DNA of 64,000 nt from Sanderia malayensis (taxonomy: Eukaryota; Cnidaria; Scyphozoa; Semaeostomeae; Pelagiidae), in the NCBI GenBank assembly GCA_013076295.1, contig RQOL01000660.1, positions 620,001 through 684,000 on the forward strand. Direction: 5' to 3'. This document shows positions 24,486 through 34,460 of the stretch, in pieces. The notes beneath the pieces were generated by a model. That model made no database searches and was not told the DNA's origin. It worked only from the letters and a program-made list of their open reading frames with translations. Position numbers and translations under genes: made by a program. Every line of letters begins with the position of its first letter. The stretch's first letter is position 1.

Positions 24486-26300
24486 ATGGCATCGTTTATG
24501 AAGAACTTTCCCACGCGCAAGTTGCTCAAGGCCGCTGCCGCGTCTCTTGGTGCGGCCGTGACTGCTTACGAAGCCAAGACACAGTTCTTCGGAGATGAAC
24601 CAAAATGCGCTGCCTACCAGAAGTTCCCCGCATCTAGTGACTTTCCTGATTTGAGAAAACACAACAATTGTATGGCCAGCCATTTAACACCAAGCTTGTA
24701 TGAAAAGCTTCGCGATTTGGTGAGTTTATTTTGCCGTCATGTTGATTCAAAGAGATGTTGCGGATATTTGTACGTTGCAGTCTAATAGTTAATAAAAATG
24801 TTAGAATGTGGCGTTGAGGCAGAGACTTGAGTTAGAAAATATGAAGGGGGTACAGCCAGGGCTGCAGCTCGTAGATTTTCTTGGTCACTTTACTTAGAGA
24901 AGCTGGAGGGTTACAGTAACGGGGGTGCAGCATGATCTGACGCCATGAATGTATTAGATAAATCAAAGGAACCTTGAGGTGACTTGCGACAGATGGCTTT
25001 TATTTCACTGTATTATCCAGAAAGTGAAGAAAGTAACATTAAATTAAAGGGCTTATGCAGCCTGAAATGACATACCGATTTTTTTACGGAGATGGAGAGA
25101 AAAAGATCTGAGTATCATTATGAACTTATTTTGAGTGTTTTCTGACGAGTACAAGTATATTTTTTCCAAGCTCAAACACACCCAGTTCTGCGCGATATTT
25201 TCCTCACATTATGAGTCAATTCTCGTTGCTTTCAATTAAGAACAGAAATTTTAACAAATTTTGAAAAAATAAAACTTTCAAGATTTTGATTCAGTGTGAC
25301 GTCAGAATGAACCGAGCTATTGTTCTTCAAATATTGTTCTCTGTGGAAGAGCTGCCCGGCCGGCCTCTGTTGGAGATTTGAAACAGTGTCTGGCTAAAGT
25401 CTTTTTTCAAAATGTCGGATTGCGAAAATAGTAGCTCAAAACAAATTCCTCTGACAACGAAGGACGAAGTCTTCCTGAGGATAGCGAAGAAGACGAAGAC
25501 TATTCAGTAGTCAGTTCGTATAGCTGAAACTCGCACGAAGGAGAACCTCTTGCAAGAAGACCCAGAGCTGGGTACGGCAGTGATGATAAAGAATCGGGTT
25601 GTGAAGGCCCACCTATCTCTGAAAGAGCTGGGTGCCCGTTTTGAAAATAAAACTTATGTTGATAATTGGTTAGTTCATTTGTTATTTAATAAATTATTGG
25701 CAACTGTTAAACATTAAAATGATGTAACATACATCATTTTCCAAAACAAAAATGAAATACTATAATTGTTGTATTAGTTGCATAAGCATACAGCTAGAAA
25801 ACTGTCTTCTTTTCACCTCATGCTTCCTTCCAACAACGGGTCAAAAATGCTCCCCGCCCCGTGTCCATGCGTGATCGTGCTCGTGGTCCCCCCCTGCCAC
25901 AGCGTGCCCAGCATCTAGTATGGTACGTCATGTTGTTTGTTATTTCAACAAGTTTACACTTTATCCAATGAAAAACTTGCAAAGTGATATCATACTTGGT
26001 AGCCTCACTTCAAATCAAAAGTGATCGTTTGAATCTGAGGCACATACCTTATATGGGCAAGTAAAAAGTCTACACAGACACAACATTTTTCCCCACTCAC
26101 CAACATATACTCGCTTGCGCATGCGCTTCGCGAGTCAAAAATTATAGTAGAGAGCAAGGGTAAACACTTGTATTAGAGAGGGTGAAGGGTGCACCAAGAT
26201 TAGAGAAAGACATTAGAAATTAAGGGTAGACGAGGGGTTTATGGGGGTATATTTTAGAATAGAAAGGAGAATGTTAAGGATGGTAGCGCAAATGACCGAT

Positions 26301-26341
<41 letters not shown>

Positions 26342-27200
26342 GGGGGGTAATGGTAAAAAGGTGCAATATTAGAGAAAAGGGGTGTGGATGTCGAGGTTCC
26401 ATAGTTATTAGAGAGATATTTCAGTATGGGGGAGGGGGCGTAGTTGGAGGTAATAGTAAATAGAAATCAGACAGGGTAGTTGAATATTACTTTGCAATTA
26501 GGAAACCCCCTCTGGCTACACCCTTGATCAAGCCATCCAAACCGGAGTTAACAATCCTGGTCATCCATTCATCACTACCGTTGGCATCGTTGCTGGCGAT
26601 GAGGAAAGTTACGAGGTGTTCAGCGAACTCATGGACCCGATCATCGAAGAGAGACACAACGGGTTCAAGAAGACTGACAGCCATGTCACCGACTTGGACG
26701 CCTCCAAGATCAAAGGAGGCAACTTCGATGAGAACTATGTGCTTTCGTCACGTTGCCGCACTGGTCGATCCATCAAGAACTACAGCCTGCCTCCACACTG
26801 CACAAGAGTCGAACGCAGAGAGGTGGAACGTGTTGTCAAGAATGTTCTTTACAATCTCACTGGTACGCTAATAGTTCATTAACTGAGATCCTTATAGCTT
26901 CTATTTCATATATTGGGATGGGGCCTTTTTGTCATGGCACTGTCGTCATATTTACCTCTCTTTTAGCCTGCAGGAGAGATGAGTGGCACGTATTATCCAT
27001 TGAAGGATATGACAGAAGATGAGCAAAGCCAATTGATCGACGATCACTTTCTGTTCGACAAGCCCGTGTCTCCCTTGCTCACTTGTGCTGGAATGGCCCG
27101 CGACTGGCCCGATTCCCGCGGTATCTGGCACAATGACAAGAAGAACTTTTTCGTTTGGGTCAACGAGGAGGACCACTGTCAGGCCATTTTGGCTGTATAG
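24486..27200 (+). CDS. Mitochondrial creatine kinase, N-terminal two-thirds only
   Basis: Creatine kinase transfers phosphate between ATP and creatine; this is the mitochondrial type. Exons: 24486-24719, 26502-26862, 26974-27200 (273 residues; the family has about 415). Exon 1 has a mitochondrial presequence ([20 protein letters not shown]) and then the ADP:guanidino-kinase N-domain ([12 protein letters not shown]). Exon 2 has [16 protein letters not shown] and [20 protein letters not shown]. Exon 3 has [20 protein letters not shown] and ends in [12 protein letters not shown] then stop, where the family continues past NEEDH. Everything after it is absent, including the catalytic-cysteine CPSNLGT motif and the C-terminal half of the nucleotide site. 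The 3' end abuts the duplicated ELP1 block, so this is probably a truncated gene or pseudogene with an open frame. Confidence 0.88.
25412..25660 (+). pseudogene. Degenerate acidic ORF relic in creatine kinase intron
   Basis: Reading across a frame change and a stop gives an acidic peptide ([15 protein letters not shown], then [17 protein letters not shown]). It resembles the N-terminal acidic region of multicopy genes often carried by repeats. No domain can be named. Confidence 0.3.
26305..26338 (+). repeat. (GA)n microsatellite
   Basis: Uninterrupted GA dinucleotides, in the second half of the creatine kinase intron. Confidence 0.95.
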
Positions 27201-27470
27201 TTGATGCCTTATCTGTCATTTGAAGTTTACTTGACAACTGGTTTTCCGATCTAAAATGTCCACCGATGAAACAAGAATGCCTAAAGTTGGAAAGGTAACT
27301 ATTGTAATTCATAATTATTGCTATGGATGTATTTGATTGGGTTGCTAAATATTTTATCTCATAGTATGTATAAATCATCTCACTAGGCCTAGGCCACGAG
27401 GCCTTAGTGCGAGCCTTGAACCAACCTCGGATAGCTAAAGCCAAGTTGCAGGAAACTTTGCAACCACTAG
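27201..27470. other. Unassigned sequence between creatine kinase and duplicated ELP1 block
   Basis: About 270 bp with no gene or repeat that I recognise. It separates the broken creatine kinase from the start of similarity to ELP1 intron sequence (15176 onward). Confidence 0.6.
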
Positions 27471-29173
27471 TTACATAGTGACATAGTACATACAACGTCT
27501 TTCGAGAAAGAGAGTTTTTCCACTCTGCATTGCAGCTGATATTCTGTTGAGGCAAATGGTAAGTCATGGAACAAATGGGTATTTGTTGATTAAACTTGGG
27601 GGACGCGATAGATAGACGATGTCGGTAGAATATAGACGATGAATGGATGATGTTATGTTCTGATATTTTAGACGATGGCTTCAAAGATGGAGGAGAGAAT
27701 GATTTGTTTCCTGAAGCAAGTAGCATGTCTGGTTTCTCCGCTGTCTCAGCAAGCTCTAAGGGATCGAGAATGACAAGGTAAGTGAAAATAATACGAAAAT
27801 GAGAAGAGTTTTTCACTCTACTCATTTCAAAACATCGTTTTAATCAAATGCTAGATGCTTCAGTCCTGTGGTTCTACATGACAGCAACACTCATTTTAAG
27901 AATTTTAACACCTAGTCTAACAGTTTATGCCTACGGAGAAGTATTTTATTTTTTGACCTATTTGATCAAATTATTGAACTAGATTTTTTTCGTGCGAAAC
28001 AAATTAATACGGATTATATAAATTTTCGTGCGAATCCAAAATGGACCATTTGGTATTAGCTTTTTTGTTAATTCAACTCTTGTGGCGAAGTGGTTGGCAG
28101 TTGGCACTAGTACTTGCCACTCATGGAGTCATGGATCGATTTCACCGAGCTCCACTTGAAGTTGAGTTGAAGTTGAGTTGGAATTAAATGAGGGTTGGTA
28201 CGCCGAGGTTCTATAAGAGAAAGTAGATCCTCAGCGTACCGAAACTTTTCGTCTTTCCGTCGAGAAAAACCATCTATGTATCGTACTCCAACTACTAACC
28301 GGGGTGACGAGGGCCAACAGTGCCGGTCTGTTCATATATATCCAACGACATCTGCTTGGAGACTCGCCACCGATACATATAGATACGTAAAAATTTATAT
28401 CTGGAATCGTGTGCAATGACTTTCTAATTGTGGGTATGAGTCAATACGCATGCGTATTTATATCATTTGCTCTCATTTCTCTCCATAATTGAAGTTCGAA
28501 CTTTGTTTTGTTTTTGCTATTTTGCCATCTATTATGCCAACGGAAAGACGCGTACAACATCGTTGCGAACAGCAACGCCCCCATCACTGCCAGCCAAGCC
28601 AGAGACCAGTCGTAGCTACTTCCTTCATCTTTTTAAGTTAAATTAATTCATTTGAACATACCTGTTATTTATTCTTTATCTTCAACCCTGCCTCATCAAA
28701 CACTATTGTAACACACACCCGAGCAGCACACGCCTAAACGCTTTTTACATCTAGTTCCATTGTGTTGCTAGAAGGTTGAATCTCGACATACCTACGACCG
28801 CTCTTTCTCGATGTGTCAAGCAATTCGAACTTGTGAATTTGAATTTGATTTTGCGTTGGGTTGTGTATTGTTTAACTTGAACGGATTCCTTATCCGGGTG
28901 CATGCTAGATTTGAACTTTTACATCAAGGTTGCGGATGCTTTGTACGTCACACTTATTGGTGAATGAATAGGGGGGAGAGGGGACTCAGAGGTGGGGGGC
29001 TTGTCATTCAGAAATCTGATTGCAAATTATTCTCTTGTTGTTCGCTCAACTTTTGTTTTGAGTTATTCAATGTTTCTTTCATCTTTTTATTGCAGCCACT
29101 CGTCCAAATCGCGTCGCAAGTTTAAAAGAAAACAGTACAGTCTTAAAGAAGGAAGCAAATACAAAGAGTTTGC

Positions 29174-29335
29174 CAGTGGCGTAGCTATAGGGGGCAGGGG
29201 GGGGCAGCTGCCCCCACCAAACGTTTCCAGCTGCTTGTCAGAAAATTTGTCGGAAAATTTACAACGTAAATTTTACGCTTGTCGGAATTTGTCCGGGTTT
29301 CGCTCCTTCGCCGCCAAATCGCAGCTACACCAGTG
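29174..29335. mobile_element. hAT-type MITE inside ELP1 pseudo-exon
   Basis: 162 bp, starting CAGTGGCGTAGCTA and ending AGCTACACCAGTG, with the 8-bp target duplication GAGTTTGC at 29166-29173 and 29336-29343. The ends resemble the MITE at 7829-8069. It sits inside a copied coding exon, so it inserted after, or as part of, loss of function. Confidence 0.88.
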
Positions 29336-29343
29336 GAGTTTGC

Positions 29344-31812
29344 CCACTGATCTCTATCGCGCAACCTCTATTTGATTCACTGTCAAAAAGTGAAGCCCGG
29401 GAAATTTGAAAACCAGCGCCATGTTACTCGGCCCCCCCTACGACAAAACTGGACACCTGCAAAGTTTTCCGTGATATGTTTCGACCATTTCTTGGAAAAG
29501 GATATTGACCATACTGGCGAAAATGTACGATTGAGGCACGACGCAGTTCCCAAGCGTTTTAAGAAATGTCCCCTGAAAAAGGTAAACATGCTATTCTCAA
29601 TATTATAAACTTTGATAAAATTATGTATTATTTTTTGTGTGCAAGAATTCCAGCTTACCTCTCTGTTTTCTTCAAAAACCCTGTTTATCTCTCCTCTAGC
29701 AAATAAAACAACAACAGTCTGAGACATCATGTAAGTTGATAGACCACGCATATACAATCAGTGTATCCCCAAGGGGACTAAAAAAGAAGCTCGTACAATC
29801 TGAGCGTACAGTCACAAAACTGAGGCACCAGTTGAAAATAGCTTCGCAGCGAACACGTCGAATGAAGCGAAGAGTAACATCTCTAAAAAGTGTGGTAAAG
29901 CATCTCAGACAAAAGTGTGCCATTTCATCAGGTTGTGAACAGATGCTTACCCATTGCTTTTCTGTGGCATCATTGGATATAATGAAGAGAATCACGTCGG
30001 GAAAATCAGGCAGAGGGCACAAGTTTCCTCCTGAGTTAAAGTCATTTGCTCTGACTCTTCAGTTTTACTCTGCAAAAGGTTACGATCTCGTTCGCAGAAC
30101 GTTTAAACTTGCATTGCCACACCAGTCTCAGATAAGAAAATGGTATTCAAAAATTCCAGCTGAACCAGGCTTCACAGAACCTGCATTTCATGCACTGAAA
30201 ATCAAGGTTGACGAAGCTGAGAAAACTGGAAGTAAAGTTCTATGTTCCTTGATGATTGACGAAATGGCAATAAGAAAGCACATTTCTTGGGATGGTTACA
30301 AGTTTCGAGGCTATGTTGATGTAGGAAATTCAAGATGATTCCTCTCCGGTTGCCAAGGATGCCCTTGTCTTTATGGTTGTAAACATCAATGGTTCTTGGA
30401 AAGTGCCATGTGCATACTTTCTTATTGATGGTTTAAGTGGGGCAGAGCGAGCTAATCTTGTCAGTCTTTGTATTCAGCGACTTTCAGCTGTTGGTGTCAA
30501 AGTTGTTTCACTGACTTATGATGGCCCATCTTGTCATTTCTCAATGCTTTCAGTGCTAGGAGCTTCCTTAAAGCTACCAAATTTGAATCCATCATTTCCA
30601 CATCCATCAAACAAAAGCAAAAAAGTTCATGTTCTTCTTGACGTTTGTCATATGCTCAAACTGGTCAGAAATACATTGGCAAATAGTGAAGTTTTAATGG
30701 ATAAAGATGACAAACAAATTTGATGGCAATATCTTGAAAATTTGCAAAAACTTCAAGAAAAAGAAGGCCTACACCTTGGTAACAAGTTGAAAAAAGCCCA
30801 TATTCAGTGGTGGCAACAAAAAATGTGGCAACAAGTTAACCTTGCTGCGCAAGCTCTCAGTTCAAGTGTTGCAGACGCATTGGAGTTTTGCGCAAAGAAT
30901 CTAAATTTAAAAGAGTTTAAAGGATGCGAAGCCACAGTGAAATTCCTTCGGCTATTTGATCATCTCTTTGATGTTTTAAACTCCAGGAACCCCTTTGCCA
31001 AAGGCTTCAAGTCACCAATTCGGGCATCGAACAAAAATTCGTGGGATTCATTTCTTTCATTGGCATATGATTACATACTTGGAATAAAAGATCTTTCTGG
31101 CCAGGAAATCCATACATCACGCAAAAAAACAGGTTTTATTGGGTTTCTTGCCGGAATCAAAAGCACAAGGGCAATATTTCATGACCTTGTTGAGAGTCCA
31201 CAAGCCCCAATGAAATACCTGTTAATGTACAAATTCAGCCAAGACCATCTGGAGCTGTTTTTTGGTGCTATTCGTTCAGCTGGAGGCTTCAACAATAATC
31301 CAACAGCACAGCAATTCACTGCAGCCGACAAACGGCTTTTAACAAGAAGCTGCATTCAAAGTGGTGAGGGAAATTGTAAAAGGCTAGACCCAACAGATAT
31401 CCTTTATGTTGATTCCCCTGGAAATACCTCATTCACTTTAACCAATGCTGCATTGATGAGAAAGTACGACTTGCAAGAAAGGTCTCCAATGCAAACAGAT
31501 CATGATTACACAGACATACCTAATTTTGCAAGACTATCAGAATATAAATGCTCAACTATAGCATATATCGCAGGTTATGTTGGCAAAATGGCAGAAATGT
31601 AGTTGCTATGCAAAGAATGTTGCAAAGCATTGGGATCAAAAAATCACACCCCATCATCAAAATTTATTGCATTGAAAGATAGGGGTGGTCTTTTTAAGCC
31701 AACAGCCAGTGTTGTGAAGGTGTGTGAAGAAGTAGAAAGATGCTTTGATAGAATGCTAGCATCGACTGATGGAAGCCTTCCCCAGTGCACAGGTGGGGGA
31801 AATTTAAAACCT
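29344..31812 (+). pseudogene. P-element / THAP9-type transposase, truncated and broken
   Basis: Cut-and-paste transposase of the P-element superfamily. Segments in order: the C-terminal part of a THAP zinc finger (29372-29608; ICFDHF gives the C-x2-H half and AVPKRF the AVP-type end, but the first Cys pair is missing), a coiled-coil/leucine-rich stretch (29736 on), then RNase-H-fold transposase sequence matching vertebrate THAP9 (SFALTLQFYSAKGYDLVRR; LLDVCHMLKLVRN; FSQDHLELFFGAIRSAGGF). Breaks: a frame change near 30335, an in-frame TGA at 30721-30723 and an in-frame TAG at 31600-31602. The right side runs straight into ELP1 intron sequence near 31812, before the end of the family's C-terminus. 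No terminal inverted repeats are visible at either border. Confidence 0.88.
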
Positions 31813-31985
31813 GGGTTTTTCGTGACGATCTGGACTTATGTCCTTCCCAAAATGTTCACCTTCTAAACAATAATGTAATTTTAGATCCAAAAATAAAAAG
31901 CCAAATGAGAAACTTTTAGAGCACGAAAATGCTCAAATTTTCACCAAACCAAGAAACTTTGTTACCAAGTACTGATCCAATTTTT
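31813..31985 (+). repeat. Interspersed repeat fragment in duplicated block
   Basis: The part of the ELP1-intron repeat (compare 17018-17180) that resumes right after the transposase fragment, beginning TTTTTCGTGACGATCTGGAC. Confidence 0.8.
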
Positions 31986-32656
31986 TTGTAAGAAACGTGC
32001 ACTAGAAACGTGGCATTTGGTTTATGTCACGGATGTAATATGGTCTTGTCTTCGGGTGCATGTATACCATGTAACAGACTTGCTTTTCTGCTTTTCGTAG
32101 ATGGTATCAGCTCACTGCTACAAGCCCTAGTGCTCTTTTGCAAGCAAATCGAGGCATGCCAGCTGCAGAAATCTCTTCACGATTGTATATCATTGATCAA
32201 GGACTCGATGGATGAGATATGGAATTCAAAAACACTGAATAACCAGAAGAACATCACAATCGGCCCATCGACTACTGTTACGAGTATTGTTTCAAACTTC
32301 TAGTCAAACAAGCAACAGTTGCCACCTGATTCGAACATAGAAGGTATTTTTTGACTCATTGCAATCTGTAAGCAATATTGCCTCGTTTGAATTCTTTGAC
32401 ACAAAATCTTTTTGTACAGCAATATTGTTTTAGTTAAACAGACCTTCATGATACATGATACATAATACATGATAGACATAATTGCATTGGAACTTTTTTA
32501 GAATTAATCCCCATCCTGAACCCATGTGTCTGCCCATCAGCTCCGACATACATTTAAAACTGAAGTATTTACGGTTTTTTTAAGCTCAATATTTTCATAT
32601 ACGTGCAGATATAGAAGCTTTGAAAACAGGCTAGGCATTGTGATTAGTGCTTTAAA

Positions 32657-34379
32657 GGGCTACTCTCACCATATTTTTTTATTTCATTTCTGGGTAGTTT
32701 TTGACGTAAAAACAGGTACTGCACTTTTTAAATTTCGAAATTCGCTCATTAACACCTCTTTTCACGGCTCCAAAAGTGCGATTTTCAGGCCATTTCTGAA
32801 AATGTCGCGCAACATGAAACGATCTGGGCCGAGGTTGTGTGACGTAGATGCCGGAACGCAAAAAAACTTCTCTCTTTGGCTTCAGTATGGAAAAATCAAC
32901 GTCGCGTCCGGTTTTCTCCCTTGTTTTCAATGATAAATACAAATGTTTTTTCAAACCACTTCAACACCATCATTACAAAGCTTATTGACATCTCCCCGTG
33001 TGTTTTTTTTTTAATTTTTGGCATTGTTAAGGGCTGAAAATTGACCCCAAAGCTGATGCAGTGACAATGGATTTTTCCAGTATTCACACGCCTCACGTTG
33101 TTATCTGTTCATCACTCAACCTCTTCCTTCCTTTCATTTGCGTTATAAACAACCAACTATTCGTGAATATAAGTTTGTTTATCGTTTCCATTTCCATCAG
33201 TTCTATAATCTATTTTATCAAGTTTTGCCGTGTGCTTGGTTTTAGCAAGATAATTATGGATTATTTTTGTCTTTACTACTTGGGTTTTTGTCAAAGATAT
33301 TGAAATGCTAAAGTGATGCGCTGTTAAAAATTGCTCAAATTGAAATTGTTTGGTTGACATAACCATGAAGTTCTTGTTATAAATTATATACCTTGGTGAT
33401 TACATTGAAACCTAAGGCAAAGTAAAGGTGTATATTGTTGACAAAGTCAGACAATATGATCAAAACTAGAACACCAGTATGAAGCCCAACATTGTGCTGG
33501 AAAGTTTTTCTTCGAATTCACATTGAACTTGTGAAATCTTCGATCTCTGGACATTAATGTTCACATTCCTGGAAGGGATTTTCTAGTTTTTCTACACAGC
33601 TATGACCATAACTACACTTGAAATATTACCAAAATATGAGCTGCTGCTTCAAATACACACCAGATAAGACAAATAGGGTTATTTTCATGCATTATTAATC
33701 CAAAATAGCGGAATTCTGCTTTACCCGTGCCAGAACCTTTTCGGCCTAGCAATTTTACAATTTAGCAATTTTTAACTGACCCGATTTGGTTTAAATCTTC
33801 TAAATGCATAGATAAGAGCTCACCAATTTTCCATACTATTAATTCTATCGAAAAATTGTTGAAAGAGAGCTTGCTCCTCTTTAATTGAATAGATTTCGAA
33901 TTCATATTGTTGTTTAAAACTATCCCGCACCACTGAAGACTGTATGTGAAGCTCGCTCGAGACTGCGACGTTGAGGTCGAAAAACATGCCGGCTTGCAGC
34001 ATAAGCGTGAGCAAATCATCCTCATTTTTGTAAAAAACTCACTCTTTTCATGATAAACGAGGCATCAACAGATTCCTCAGATCCTGAACTAGTTCGTGGC
34101 ACGATTTAATTTTTTAAATACGACTTGGTTTTGACCATAATATGCAAAACATTGAATTGGTACTGAACACAATAAAATAAATTTCATGCGTTCCGGCATC
34201 TACGTCACACCGGCCTCGCCCCAGTTTTCTTTTTGCCCGACTTTTTTCTGAAAATCGCACTTTTAGAGCCGTGAAAAGAGGTGTTAATGAGCGAATTTCG
34301 AAATTTAAAAAGTGCAGTACCTGTTTTTACGTCAAAAACTACCCAGAAATGAAATAAAAAAATATGGTGAGAGTAGCCC
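32657..34379. mobile_element. 1.7-kb TIR element with 6-bp target duplication
   Basis: Starts GGGCTACTCTCACCATATTT and ends with its reverse complement. The first about 140 bp of the TIRs are almost identical, and similarity reaches about 215 bp, to a TGACGTAGATGCCGGAACGC block. It is flanked by TTTAAA at 32651-32656 and 34380-34385. The parent locus (18600-18610, GTGCTTTAAATA) has one TTTAAA and no insert, which proves the ends. The interior shows no transposase. Confidence 0.9.
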
Positions 34380-34460
34380 TTTAAATACTTTTATAAGCTC
34401 CCCTCGCATAAGTCTTTTTTCTATTAGTTCTTGGGTGGCTAAATCGAGGATATTCGATAA

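Larger units (their letters stand above)
27471..32343 (+). pseudogene. Decayed duplicate of ELP1 3' exons
   Basis: Second copy of ELP1 from the intron before exon 15333. Present: the last bases of that exon (GAGGCAAATG at about 27538; the rest lost in an internal deletion matching about 15257-15436), exon 27672-27777 (intact frame), the first 80 bases of the basic-region exon (29096-29175), and exon 32101-32343. The copy of exon 16646-16773 is cut after GAGTTTGCC by inserted elements. Sequence matching 16726 to about 17015 is gone. Exon 32101-32343 has an in-frame TAG at 32301-32303 where the parent has TTG. The final ELP1 exon is absent. It cannot make ELP1 protein. Confidence 0.9.

Noticed and set aside
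29383..30022. Minus-strand ORFs opposite the THAP/P transposase
   Set aside because: Antisense frames; the plus-strand homology to THAP9-type transposases is clear.
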